DNA of 64,000 nucleotides from assembly GCF_000720765.1 (NCBI RefSeq), contig NZ_JODC01000007.1:806001-870000 (forward strand), in the 5' to 3' direction. The notes below the pieces were generated by a model. The model made no database searches. It was given only the letters and a program-made list of their open reading frames with translations, and was not told where the DNA came from. The DNA comes from Streptomyces sp. NRRL S-646 (GTDB lineage: Bacteria > Actinomycetota > Actinomycetes > Streptomycetales > Streptomycetaceae). Every line of letters starts with the position of its first letter. Within the stretch, counting starts at the first letter, position 1. This document shows, piece by piece, positions 8,376-18,200 of this stretch. A program made the position numbers and the translations under genes.

Positions 8376-8499
8376 CCGTCTTTTGTCTGCGGCGCCGTCG
8401 TGGCTGGTCGCTCCCCCACTCTCGACTTCGCTCGAGCGGGGGACCCCCGTCGCGGCGGAGCCGCAAGTCGATACAGCCCCGCGCCCCTTCGGGGCGCTC
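8376..8499 (+). repeat. Dispersed intergenic repeat, copy 1, with nested mini-repeat
   Basis: This copy lies between the convergent ends of the lysR and AsnC-type genes. It shares the order of blocks GTCGTGGCTGGTCGC, GCGGCGGAGCCGCA, a TCGATACAGCC-like block and CCCCGCGCCCC with the copies near 35.1, 59.4 and 61.4 kb. Unlike the others, its middle is interrupted at 8411-8450 by a hairpin mini-repeat. The ends are approximate. It may be a transcript-end or REP-like element. Confidence 0.8.
8411..8450 (+). repeat. Hairpin mini-repeat (CTCCCCCAC...GGGGGACCCCC), intergenic copy
   Basis: It starts CTCCCCCACTCTCG and ends GAGCGGGGGACCCCCGT, with a strong stem around a TTCG-containing loop. It sits exactly where the copy at 35.1 kb has only a short GCCCGC run, so it looks inserted into the longer repeat. 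Related elements lie inside coding sequences at 23727-23764, 39823-39854 and 44773-44813. Confidence 0.85.
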
Positions 8500-9478
8500 A
8501 ACGGAGCATCGGTCGGTACGTCAGCTGCTTGACCTGGCGCAGGAACGGCGTCGCCTCCACGTGCTGGACGCCCTCCAGATGACCGAGGGGGCCGCTGAGG
8601 TAGGCGTACAGATCGGAGGTGCTCCGGACGACCGCCGTCGCCGTGAGGTTGGTGGGGCCCGCGGTCGCGGAGACATGGGCGATCGGGGTATGGGCGGCGA
8701 GAGCCTCGCCGACGGAGTGGAGAGCCGCGGGGGCGACGGTGACCCAGAGAGCGGCGTGCAAGGGGTGGCCGATGGCCTCCACCCGGTATTCGCAGTCGAG
8801 GTAGATCGCCCCGGAGGCGATCAGCGTGGCCAGGCGTCGTTTGACGGCGGACTCCGAACGGCCGGTCGCGCGCTGGAGTTCGGGGTAGGTGGCGCGCGCG
8901 TCGCGTTCGAGGACGGCGAGCAGGGGCTCGTCCTCCGGGTCGAGGCGGGCGGGGCCCGGGGCGGGCACGGGATCGGGGGTGAGGGCCTCGATCTGGTCCG
9001 GGGCGAGCGCCGCGAACTTCTGCAGCCAGCCCTGCGGGCCACCGAAGAAGCGGTGCAGTTGCTGGTAGGCACGGATCTCCAGCACGTGCGGGGTCCGCGG
9101 GAGCTTGCCCAGAAGCAGGTCGTCGCGGTCGCCCGCGTTGCGCGGCCGGGTACCGAGCACGACCTCGGTGCCGCCGGAGGCGAGGCCGATCCAAGTGGTG
9201 TCGGGCCGTTTGGCGAGCGCGTCCGCGATGGTCGGCGCGCTGTCGGGGACACAGCGCAGCCGCAGCGTCCAGTGGTCCAGGCCGAGCACGACGCCGTCCC
9301 GCATGGCGACGACGCGCAGGCCGCCCTCGGCGCACAGCCGCCGGTAGCGGCGCGCGACGGTCTGGTCGGAGACCCCGAGGACCCCGCCGATCCGGCTGAA
9401 GGAGGCCCTGCCGTTGACCTCCAGAGCGCTCAGCAGCTGCAGGTCGAGCTTGTCGAAGACGTGGGATTCCATCTCCAT
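8498..9478 (-). CDS. Lrp/AsnC-family regulator with two helix-turn-helix units
   Basis: A 326-residue regulator with two AsnC-type DNA-binding blocks. The first covers about residues 8-60 (LDLQLLSALEVNGRASFSRI) and the second starts near residue 180 (DEPLLAVLERDARATYPELQ). The C-terminal part (EYRVEAIGHPLHAALWVTV) resembles the RAM ligand-binding domain. Double-length Lrp proteins of this sort are common in Streptomyces. ATG at 9478 was chosen because it begins MEMESHVFDKLDLQLL; upstream codons look non-coding. It is divergent from an MFS exporter, the probable target. Its 3' end abuts a dispersed repeat. Confidence 0.87.
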   Translation of the reverse strand: MEMESHVFDKLDLQLLSALEVNGRASFSRIGGVLGVSDQTVARRYRRLCAEGGLRVVAMRDGVVLGLDHWTLRLRCVPDSAPTIADALAKRPDTTWIGLASGGTEVVLGTRPRNAGDRDDLLLGKLPRTPHVLEIRAYQQLHRFFGGPQGWLQKFAALAPDQIEALTPDPVPAPGPARLDPEDEPLLAVLERDARATYPELQRATGRSESAVKRRLATLIASGAIYLDCEYRVEAIGHPLHAALWVTVAPAALHSVGEALAAHTPIAHVSATAGPTNLTATAVVRSTSDLYAYLSGPLGHLEGVQHVEATPFLRQVKQLTYRPMLR

Positions 9479-9548
9479 CCCGGCTACTCCCGTCGAATTC
9501 CGTCGCCAGACGCCTTGCTTCCGGTGCGATCTGCCGCTCGCCATCCAT

Positions 9549-9579
9549 CGTACGGAGCGTTGCGCATTCGGCGTACGGA
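9549..9579. promoter_or_regulatory. Direct repeat CGTACGGA upstream of the MFS exporter
   Basis: CGTACGGA occurs at 9549-9556 and again at 9572-9579, 23 bp apart, in the divergent promoter region between the AsnC-type gene and the exporter start at 9601. This fits an operator for the neighbouring regulator, by position only. Confidence 0.45.
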
Positions 9580-9600
9580 AAGCACTGGGAGTTGAAGGAC

Positions 9601-11109
9601 ATGCGTACATGGGGGCCGCTCACGGCGGTGTGCCTGAGCACGTTCATGTTGCTGCTGGACGTGACCATCGCGGTGGTCGCACTGCCGGACATGGCGGGTT
9701 CGCTGCACGCGTCGCTGAGCGATCTGCAGTGGGTGATGGACGGGTACGCGCTGGCGCTGGCCGCGCTGCTGCTCGGGACAGGGGCCGCGGCCGACATCCT
9801 GGGTCGGCGGCGGGTGCACGTGGTGGGCGTGGTGGTGTTCGCGACGGCCTCGCTGCTGTGCGGTCTTGCGGGCGGGCCGGGGATGCTGATCGCCTCGCGC
9901 GCCCTGCAGGGTCTCGGCGGGGCCGCGATGCTCGCGACCACGCTGCCGCTACTGGGCTCCGTCTACCAGGGCAAGCGGCGTTCGGTGGCGCTCGGCGTGT
10001 GGGGTGCGGTCAGCGGGGCGGCGGCCGCGGTGGGGCCGGTGCTCGGCGGGATGCTGACGGACGGGCCGGGCTGGCGGTGGATCTTCTACGTCAATCTGCC
10101 GGTGAGCGTGGCCGCGGTGTGGCTGACGCTGAGGGTCGTCCCGGAGTCGCACGGCTCGCGTGAGCGGCGCGTCGACTGGGCGGGCACGGTGACGTTCGCG
10201 GCCTTCGCGGGCGGGCTGACGTACGGGGCGGTGCGGGCCGGGGAGCACGGCTGGGGTGAGACAGGCACCCTCGTGGCGTTCGCGGCGGCGGTCGTGGCGC
10301 TGCTCTGTTTCGTCGCTGTGGAGCGGCGCGGTGCCGACCCGCTGCTGGATCCGCGGCTGTTCCTCAAGCCCGCGTTCTCCGTCGTGATGGTGGGTGCGCT
10401 CGCCTTCAACGCGGGGGCGTTCGGCCTCATGGCGTACGACTCGATATGGATGCAGTCGCTGCTCGGGATGAGCCCGGTGCGCGGCGGTGCGGTGTTCCTG
10501 TGGATGTCGCTGGCGGCGTTCGTGGTGGCCGCGGCCGGCGGGCGGCTGCTGCACGGAGTGCCGGCGCGGATCACGGTCGGCGGCGGGCTGCTGCTGGTCG
10601 GCTCGGGGCAGTTCTGCATGACGGTGCTGGACGCGGGGTCGACGGCGTCCGTGCTGGCGCCGGGGATGGTGCTGGTCGGTGTCGGTACGGGGCTGGTGGC
10701 GCCCGGGATCGCGGGCGCGGCGCTGGCCGCCGTACCGCCGGAGCGGTCCGGGATGGCGGGCGGCGCGGTCAACACCTTCCGACAGCTCGGCCTCGCGCTC
10801 GGCATCGCCGTCTACGGCACCGTGCTGACGTCGCGCATGCAAAGCACGCTGCCGCACGACGCGGCCCATGCGCTGGCAGGAGGCGCGGCCGGAGCCCTGC
10901 ACGGCGGCTTCTCCGAGCATGCGCTGCGGTCGGCGTTCGCGTCGGGGCTGAACACGGCGGCGATGGTGGCGGGGCTGACCGCGACGGCCGCCGGAGCGCT
11001 GGTGATCGTCCTGGTCAGGACGGCGCGCCCAACCCGGACGGAAGTAACGGAATCCTCCGCTCCGACGCTGACGGAGGAGAGGACGACACCCTTCGGGCAG
11101 GGCCGCTGA
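9601..11109 (+). CDS. MFS drug exporter, DHA2 (14-helix) type
   Basis: A 502-residue major facilitator protein. The N-terminus (LSTFMLLLDVTIAVVALPDMAGSL) carries the LDxTIVNVALP-like motif of the DHA2/EmrB-QacA family, followed by LGTGAAADILGRRRV (motif A) and LRVVPESHG. About 14 hydrophobic helices are visible. The expected role is proton-driven export of amphipathic compounds at the plasma membrane. ATG at 9601 follows GGGAG; a TTG at 9592 is possible but less likely. The divergent AsnC-type regulator probably controls it. Confidence 0.9.
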   Translation: MRTWGPLTAVCLSTFMLLLDVTIAVVALPDMAGSLHASLSDLQWVMDGYALALAALLLGTGAAADILGRRRVHVVGVVVFATASLLCGLAGGPGMLIASRALQGLGGAAMLATTLPLLGSVYQGKRRSVALGVWGAVSGAAAAVGPVLGGMLTDGPGWRWIFYVNLPVSVAAVWLTLRVVPESHGSRERRVDWAGTVTFAAFAGGLTYGAVRAGEHGWGETGTLVAFAAAVVALLCFVAVERRGADPLLDPRLFLKPAFSVVMVGALAFNAGAFGLMAYDSIWMQSLLGMSPVRGGAVFLWMSLAAFVVAAAGGRLLHGVPARITVGGGLLLVGSGQFCMTVLDAGSTASVLAPGMVLVGVGTGLVAPGIAGAALAAVPPERSGMAGGAVNTFRQLGLALGIAVYGTVLTSRMQSTLPHDAAHALAGGAAGALHGGFSEHALRSAFASGLNTAAMVAGLTATAAGALVIVLVRTARPTRTEVTESSAPTLTEERTTPFGQGR

Positions 11110-11350
11110 CGGGCGCCATGGGCGGTTATCAGGTCGTACAGATTCGGTGGAGATTACGGGACCGAAACTTACTCAACCGTCAGTTTTCTGTCCGACCCTT
11201 CCGGATGTGAGCGCATTTTCCGGCCGTGACCAGCGTGTGCCTGAGCACTGCTCGGATTCGGCCCCCCTCCCGCCCTGTCGCCGTCTGGGGTAGCTTTCAC
11301 GCCCTGTGCGGAGTAGCACTAAATCGGGCACTGAGGAGCGGGGAGCGGGT
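11110..11350. other. Intergenic region before the acyl-CoA ligase
   Basis: About 240 bp between the exporter stop and the ligase start. It is more AT-rich than its surroundings at 11150-11215 (ACTTACTCAACCGTCAGTTTTC), as expected of a promoter region. No clear operator palindrome or RNA gene was seen. Confidence 0.5.
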
Positions 11351-13177
11351 TTGCGCGAGTTCACCAACCCTCCGTTGACGTTGTCACCGCCGGTGGGCGG
11401 ACTGGCCGACGTCGTCTTCGAGCGTGCCCAGGAAGACCCGCTGCACATCAGCCTCGGCCGCAAGGACGACCAGGGGCAGTGGCGTGATGTGACGGCCGCG
11501 GAGTTCCGGGACGAGGTACTGGCCCTGGCCAAGGGGCTGCTGGCCCGGGGCATCCGCTTCGGCGACCGGGTCGCGATCATGTCCCGTACCCGCTACGAGT
11601 GGACGCTGTTCGACTTCGCATTGTGGACGATCGGCGCCCAGGTGGTGCCGATCTACCCCACGTCCTCGGCCGAGCAGTGCTTCTGGATGCTCTACGACGC
11701 CGAGTGCTCGGCGGCGATCGTGGAGCACGAGGACCACGCGATGACGATCGCCAGCGTCATCGACCGGCTGCCTCAGCTGCACCAGCTGTGGCAGCTCGAC
11801 CTCGGGGCCGTGCAGGAGCTGTACGACGCGGGCGCGTACATCGACGACGACGTGGTGCACCGGCACCGGCAGGCGGTCACCCCCGAATCGACCGCGACGA
11901 TCATCTACACCTCGGGCACCACGGGCCGACCCAAGGGCTGCGTCATCGCCCACAGCAACTTCATGTCCGAGGCGGATATAGTCGCCGAGCACATGGAGCC
12001 GGTGTTCCACTCCAAGAAGGGCGACGAGGCGTCGACCCTGCTGTTCCTGCCGCTCGCGCACGTCTTCGGGCGGATGGTGGAGGTCACCGCGATCCGCCAC
12101 GGGATCCGCTTCGGCCACCAGCCTCAGATGAACGCCGCCACGCTGTTGCCCGACCTGCAGGCGTTCAAGCCGACGTTCATCCTCGCGGTGCCGTACATCT
12201 TCGAGAAGGTGTTCAACGCCTCCCGCCGCAAGGCCGAGAAGGACGGCAAGGCCGGGCCGTTCGAGAAGGCGGTCGAGATCGCCGTGAAGTACGCGGACGC
12301 CGTCGAGGCCAAGGCCTGGGGCATCGGGCCCGGTCCGTCGGCGGGCCTGCGCGTGCAGCACCAGCTGTTCGACAAGCTTGTCTATTCCAAGCTCCGGGCC
12401 GCGATGGGCGGCCGCATCCGCAACGCCATCTCGGGCGGCTCCGCGATGGACCGCCGGCTCGGCCTGTTCTTCGCGGGCGCGGGAGTGCAGATCTACGAGG
12501 GCTACGGCCTCACCGAGTCGACGGCGGCCGCGACCGCCAACCCCCCCGAGCGCACCCGCTACGGCACCGTCGGCCAGCCCATCCCGGGCGTCACCGTGCA
12601 CATCGCGGACGACGGAGAGATCTGGCTGCACGGCCCCAATGTCTTTCAGGGCTACCTCAACAACCCGAAGGCCACCGACGAGACCCTGCACGACGGCTGG
12701 CTCGCCACCGGCGACCTGGGTTCCCTCGACGAGGACGGCTTCCTCACGATCACCGGCCGCAAGAAGGAGATCCTGGTGACCTCCGGCGGCAAGAGCGTCT
12801 CCCCCGCTCTGCTGGAGGAGCGGGTGCGCGACCACCCGCTGGTCAACCAGTGCATCGTCGTCGGCAACGACCGCCCCTACATCGCCGCCCTGGTCACCCT
12901 CGACCAGGAGGCCGTCGAGCACTGGCTGACCATGCGCGGCAAGCCGCAGATGTCGCCTGCCCAGCTGGTACGGGACGCCGACCTGGAGACGGAGGTGCGG
13001 CGGTCGGTCGTCGCCGCCAACACCCTCGTCTCGCAGGCCGAGTCGATCCGCACCTTCCGGATACTGGCCCAGCCGTTCACCGAGGAACACGGTCTGCTGA
13101 CCCCGTCCCTGAAGCTGAAGCGGAAGGCCATCGAGAACGCCTACGCCAACGAGGTCGAGGCGCTCTACCGGGCCTGA
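11351..13177 (+). CDS. Long-chain fatty acid--CoA ligase (AMP-forming)
   Basis: A 608-residue ANL-superfamily enzyme of the FadD15 type. It activates long-chain fatty acids to acyl-CoA through an acyl-adenylate in the cytoplasm or at the inner membrane. The P-loop-like motif TSGTTGRPKGC lies near residue 197, YEGYGLTEST near 385 and the hinge GDLGSLDEDGFLTITGRKKE near 457. TTG at 11351 was chosen as the start because it follows a GGGAG site and gives the usual short N-terminus; GTG at 11306 is the alternative. The gene converges on the dehydrogenase that ends at 13197. Confidence 0.9.
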   Translation: MREFTNPPLTLSPPVGGLADVVFERAQEDPLHISLGRKDDQGQWRDVTAAEFRDEVLALAKGLLARGIRFGDRVAIMSRTRYEWTLFDFALWTIGAQVVPIYPTSSAEQCFWMLYDAECSAAIVEHEDHAMTIASVIDRLPQLHQLWQLDLGAVQELYDAGAYIDDDVVHRHRQAVTPESTATIIYTSGTTGRPKGCVIAHSNFMSEADIVAEHMEPVFHSKKGDEASTLLFLPLAHVFGRMVEVTAIRHGIRFGHQPQMNAATLLPDLQAFKPTFILAVPYIFEKVFNASRRKAEKDGKAGPFEKAVEIAVKYADAVEAKAWGIGPGPSAGLRVQHQLFDKLVYSKLRAAMGGRIRNAISGGSAMDRRLGLFFAGAGVQIYEGYGLTESTAAATANPPERTRYGTVGQPIPGVTVHIADDGEIWLHGPNVFQGYLNNPKATDETLHDGWLATGDLGSLDEDGFLTITGRKKEILVTSGGKSVSPALLEERVRDHPLVNQCIVVGNDRPYIAALVTLDQEAVEHWLTMRGKPQMSPAQLVRDADLETEVRRSVVAANTLVSQAESIRTFRILAQPFTEEHGLLTPSLKLKRKAIENAYANEVEALYRA

Positions 13178-13196
13178 GCCGGGTCCTGACGTACCG

Positions 13197-15230
13197 TCAA
13201 CTGATGTTGATCCGGAAGAGCTTGTCCGATCCGTCGGGCTGGTTTCCGTTGTTGTCGCAGTTGGTGGTCGACAGCCACAGCTGGTCGGCGCCCGGGACCT
13301 TGGTCACGGTCCGCAGACGGCCGTACGTTCCCACGTAGTACGCGGTCGGTGTGCCGACGCTCTCGTTGTCCCCGTTGATCGGGATCCGCCACAGCCGCTC
13401 GCCGCGCAGGGACGCCATGTAGACGACGTTGCGGACGATCGCGATACCGCTGGGCGAGGCCTCGGAGACGTTCCAGGTGGCCTTCGGGTTGGTCATCCCC
13501 GAGGTGCTGCAGCTGCCCTCGCAGATCGGCCAGCCGTAGTTGGCGCCCGGCTTGATGAGGTTGAGTTCGTCCTTGGAGCTGTTGCCGAACTCCGCTTCCC
13601 ACAGGCGGCCGCCCCGGTCGAAGGCGAGACCCTGCGGGTTGCGGTGGCCGAGGCTGTAGACGTAGTTGCCGAACGGGTTGCCCGGGGCCGGCTTCCCGTC
13701 CGTCGTCATGCGCAGGATCTTGCCGTTGAGGGAGTTCTTGTCCTGCGCCAGGTCAGGCGTCTGGGCCTCGCCGGTGGACACGTAGAGGTAGCCGTCGGGG
13801 CCGAAGGCGAGACGGCCGCCGTTGTGGTAGCGGTTCTTCTTGATGCCCTGCAGCAGGATCTTGTAGTCGCTGAGCGAGGTGCCGTCGTAGGTCATGCGGA
13901 CCACGCGGTTGCCCTCGGCCGCAGTGTGCATGAAGTAGACGTAGTGGTTGCTCTCCCACTTGGGGTCGACGGCGACACCGAGGAGACCGCCCTCGCCGTT
14001 GGTGGTCACGGCGTTGGGCACGGTGCCGACCTGCGTCCTCGCCCCCGCCTTGGTGACCTTCCAGACGCGGAAGTCGTCCCGCTCGGTGACCAGCGCGGTC
14101 TGGCCGTCGGGCATCCAGTAGGTGCCCCAGGGGATCGTCCAGCCGGTCGACAGCGTGGAGATGGAGCTCGGTACGCCTCCGTCGGTGGCGCACGCCTTGG
14201 TCGTGAAGGTGACGGTGTTGCTGGGCTCGGAGGTGTTGCCGGCCGCGTCGCGGGCGACGACGTTCAGCGCGTACGGGCTGTTGCAGGCCAGCCCGGTCAG
14301 CGTGGTCGACGTACCGCTCGTGACCGTCTTGTAGACCGTGGTGTCGCTGCGCACGTCGTACGCGACGACTGCGCGGTCGTCCGTCGAGGCACCCCAGGCC
14401 AGTTGGGCGCTGTTCGCGGTGACGTCGGAGGCGGAGAGCGTGCCCGGTTTCGTCGGCGGGGTGGTGTCGGAGCTGGGCTTGGTCGTGCAGTCGACGACCG
14501 GGCTGGCGGCGGAGGTGTTGCCGGCCGCGTCGCGGGCGATGACGGTGAGGTTGTAGGTGGTGTTCGGGGTCAGACCGGTCAGCGCCTTCGACGTCGAACT
14601 CCAGGCCGCCTCGCCGATCTTGTTGCCGTGCTCGTAGAGGTCGTACGCCGTCACGCCCGTGTCGTCCGTCGAGGCGCCCCAGTTCAGCGTGAGGCCGTCC
14701 TCGCCGATGCCGGAGCAGCTGGGCTGACCGGGGCGGGTCGGGGCCTGGGTGTCGGTCGCCGTCCCGATGGTGATGCGGTCGAGATTGGGGCCGCCGTTGG
14801 CCGTGGTCGCGGTGGCCCGGATCTTGTTGGTGCCCGCGGCCAGCGGGACGGTGACGGCCTTGGTGGCCCAGGTGTTCCAGTCGGTGGTGGCCGGGAAGGA
14901 CAGGGCGGGCGAGACGACCGTGCCGTTGGCGGAGATGTCCATCGGGCGGTCGGTGGCGGTCCCGTTGGCGTACCGCAGGGCCACCGAGGCGGTTCCCGCG
15001 GAGGCCGCGCTCACCGTGAACTCCACGGACGAGCCCTTGACGTTGGTGTAGTCGACGAAGCCGGTGCCCGTGTATCCGCTGTGGTTGGTGGCCACCGTAC
15101 CCTGGGTGATGGTCGCGTCCTCCGCCTGATAATCGGTGGCCGCCTGTGCCGCGCTCGCGCCGGTGAGGCCGGCGAGCGGGACGGCGAGGGCCAGGGAGAG
15201 GCCCCAAGCCAGAGCTCTGTCGCGTTTCAT
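13197..15230 (-). CDS. Secreted PQQ-dependent sugar dehydrogenase with CBM and two FN3 domains
   Basis: A 677-residue exported protein: signal peptide about 1-31, a CBM6/35-like beta-sandwich about 33-156 (YQAEDATITQGTV...GFVDYTNV), two fibronectin type III domains about 165-345, and a GSDH-type six-bladed propeller about 350-677. The propeller shows HNGGRLAFGPDGYLYVSTGE and LGHRNPQGLAFD, which hold the general-base histidine and PQQ-pocket residues of soluble glucose and aldose dehydrogenases. It should oxidise sugars outside the cell with PQQ. It is the last gene of the operon that begins with the PQQ genes and overlaps the upstream giant glycosidase as ATGA. The electron acceptor and substrate are unknown. 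Confidence 0.88.
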   Translation of the reverse strand: MKRDRALAWGLSLALAVPLAGLTGASAAQAATDYQAEDATITQGTVATNHSGYTGTGFVDYTNVKGSSVEFTVSAASAGTASVALRYANGTATDRPMDISANGTVVSPALSFPATTDWNTWATKAVTVPLAAGTNKIRATATTANGGPNLDRITIGTATDTQAPTRPGQPSCSGIGEDGLTLNWGASTDDTGVTAYDLYEHGNKIGEAAWSSTSKALTGLTPNTTYNLTVIARDAAGNTSAASPVVDCTTKPSSDTTPPTKPGTLSASDVTANSAQLAWGASTDDRAVVAYDVRSDTTVYKTVTSGTSTTLTGLACNSPYALNVVARDAAGNTSEPSNTVTFTTKACATDGGVPSSISTLSTGWTIPWGTYWMPDGQTALVTERDDFRVWKVTKAGARTQVGTVPNAVTTNGEGGLLGVAVDPKWESNHYVYFMHTAAEGNRVVRMTYDGTSLSDYKILLQGIKKNRYHNGGRLAFGPDGYLYVSTGEAQTPDLAQDKNSLNGKILRMTTDGKPAPGNPFGNYVYSLGHRNPQGLAFDRGGRLWEAEFGNSSKDELNLIKPGANYGWPICEGSCSTSGMTNPKATWNVSEASPSGIAIVRNVVYMASLRGERLWRIPINGDNESVGTPTAYYVGTYGRLRTVTKVPGADQLWLSTTNCDNNGNQPDGSDKLFRINIS

Positions 15231-18200
15231 GACTGCCCCCTCAGGGCGCTGTTGACGGGGTTCACACGGATCAGGCGTGTTTCGCCCGGCCGCAGCGTCG
15301 CGCTGTACGAGTTGGTGATCACACCTTTGTGGGAGCCGGACCAGAGGTCCGTGACGTCGCCGGAGCCGGTAAATCCCACCTGCGACCAGTTCACAGAGAC
15401 CGTCGTGCTGCCGGACGTTCCGGTGTTGAACAGCGCCACCACGTAGTCACCGCTGTTCTCGCGTTTGCTCCAGACCTGCTTGACACCACTGTTCACAACC
15501 CGTTTCGCGGCCACCCCGTCCTGGTCGACACCGATCAGCCGGTCATTGGTCAGCATCGCCTTGTCCACGGAGTCGAGGTGGGTGAGATCGGTGCCGAGCA
15601 GCAGCGGCGAGGCAGCCATGGCCCACAGGGTGAAGTGGGAGCGCCGCTGGTCGGCGGTGAGGCCGGCCTGGTCGCCGTTGCCGACCTCCAGGGAGTCCAG
15701 GTCGTTCCAGCCGCCGGGTCCGGCGTACGACTGCCAGTTCGCGGCCGAGTCGAACCGCTTGAAGACATGGGACCAGTCGGTGAGTGGATAGCCGCTGCCG
15801 TTGGGGCCGGATCCGCAGTAGCACTCAACGTCTCCCTGGGTGCGCCAGCTGTTGGCGAGCCCCCGCCAGGTAGCGGCATCGGAGATCGGAAGGTTGTTGG
15901 AGAGCGCGAAATTGACGGGCCGTCCGCTCGCCCGCAGCGCCTTGTCCCAGGCCCGCACGTCCGGGATGTCCTGGCTGCCCACACCGTCGATCTTCAGGTA
16001 GTCGACTCCCCAGGAGGCGAACTGCCTGGCCCAGGAGTTCACGAACTCCTGGGCGCCCGGCTTGGAGTAGTCGATGTAGTACATGTTCTTGCAGTTGTAG
16101 TTCTTCTCGGTCTTCGAGGTGTCCGCGATGTCCTTCGCGTGGTACGAGGTCCCCTCGATCGGCGTGTTCCGGGTGACGGCGTTCTTCGCGATGCCGGGCG
16201 TCACGTAGAAGCCGAACTTCAGGCCCTTGGAGTGGATGTAGTCGGCGAGCGCCTTGATGCCGTCCGGGAACTTGGCCGTGTCGACGGCCCAGCGGCCGTA
16301 GTTGTCGACGACGAAGCCGTTGGAGTCGCACTTCTGCCAGAAGTCGTCCAGGTTGACGTACACGAAGCCGTGGTCCTTCAGACCGCTCGACACCAGCGCG
16401 TCCGCCTGCGCCTTGATCTTCGCCTCGGTCGGTGAGCGGCGCACGAAGCTCCAGCTGCTCCAGCCCATGGCCGGGCGCAGGGACTGCCCGTTGTCCGACC
16501 TGGGGGTGAAGGCCGCCGGTGTGGCGTACGAGGTGCCGATCCACGCCTCGTCGATCCGCAGCCGCTGGTAGCGGGTGGTGTCGGTGGAGGCGGCCCAGGT
16601 GGTGTCGACCTCCAGGCGGACGTAGCGGGCCTTGGCCGAGGTGAGGTCAATGCCCTGGATTCCGCGGCGACTTGGGAGCTGACCTGTCTTGACCGCGCTC
16701 CCCCAGGTCGTGCCGTCGTTGCTCAGGTACACCTTGTAGTCCTTGATCCGCGCCGACTGCTCGGTGTCCGAGCGGGCGTAGGCGACGGAGTCCTCGCGCT
16801 GGTTGAGCCCGAGGTACTGGACCTTCCTGGCCGAGCCGAGGTCGAAGGTGAGGTTGACCGGCAGGGTCTTGTTGTTGTCCCAGTAGGTGAGGAAGTCGCC
16901 GTCGCCCGCGGCCGCCCCGGTATGTCCGCTCGCGGAGGCGCTCGCGGTCACCTTGACGCCGGTGAGGATGCCCTGACGGCCGGCGGTGGTGACCTTGAAG
17001 ACCGTGTCGTACGGGTCCCAGTCGCCGAGGCCGGTCAGCGTCAGCACGCCGCCCGACTGCGACCACGAAACCGCCTTGCCGGTACGGAGGTTGGTGACGG
17101 AGGCGACGCGGTAGCCGTTGTCGCGGATGCGCAGGGTGCTCGTGCTCGGCGGGGTCAGGACGTGGATGTACTGCCGGTTCGGGTCGCCCTTGGCGATGGT
17201 CGTCACGCCGTGCGCGCCGTCGTTCCAGAAGCCGGGCTTGAGACCGCCGTACATGTAGCCGCCGCCCTCGGTGCCGTGCAGGGACTCCCAGATGGGGTCG
17301 AGATAGGAGTCGGCGAAGGTGTTGAAGGAGGCCTGGTTGGCCGGGAACCTGCCGTTGACCTGGGCGGTCTCGGCCATCAGGGCCTTCACCGAGGACCCCG
17401 CGTTGGTGATCAGCCGACCGAGGGTGAGCTTCTTGTCGACGGCCGGGTCGGAGCCGTCGTACCACCAGGCGCCCGTCGAGGGCAGCTTGAAGTCGGCCTC
17501 GGTCAGGCGGGGCTGGGCGGTGTAGATCGCCTGGGGGTAGTCGTAGGCCGGCGTCATCCCCGTCTTCTGCTCGTTGCTGATCATGTCCATGATCGGCGTG
17601 TCTTCGTTGTTGTTGCTGAGCGTGTAGTTCGGGCGCTTCTGGTAGATCTGCCGGTAGAGGTCGTGGCTCTCCCAGTACGCGTTGTCGTTGTCGATCCAGA
17701 AGCCGCCGAGGTCGGGATAGCGGTCCATGACCTCGAAGAAGTTGTCGTAGCTGAACTGCCCGAAGCCGTCGCGGGTGGTCAGGTCGACGTTCTTGCCCTT
17801 GTAGGCGGAGTAGGCGGCCGAGTCGAGCCACTCGTGGCCGCCCTCGTCGTGCCACTTCGGGTCGTCGGTCATATAGAGGATGACCTTCATGCCCTTGGCC
17901 TTGGCGGCGGTGATCAACTCGCCGAGGAAGTCCCGCCTGGTGGAGCAGGAACCGGGGATCTTCGAGGGCCAGGGGCGGGCGTAGCCGAGCCGGCTGTGGA
18001 AGGTGGCGAGGACGAGGTACTGGGTGTGCAGCTTCTTCGCCTCGTTCACCCAGTAGTCCGGTGTCCAGCCGCCGCTGGTGACGTCGTTCTCCCAGGCGGT
18101 GCAGCCGGTGTGGGCGGGCGCGGTGCGCAGGCCCCAGTGCAGGAAGAGGCCGCCGACGGAGTTGCGGAGGAAGTCCTGGCGGGGGTTCTCCAGGTCGAGG

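Noticed and set aside
14220..14540. Near-identical DNA stretches (GAGGTGTTGCCGGCCGCGTC) in the dehydrogenase gene
   Set aside because: They come from duplication of the fibronectin III domain, not from a mobile repeat.
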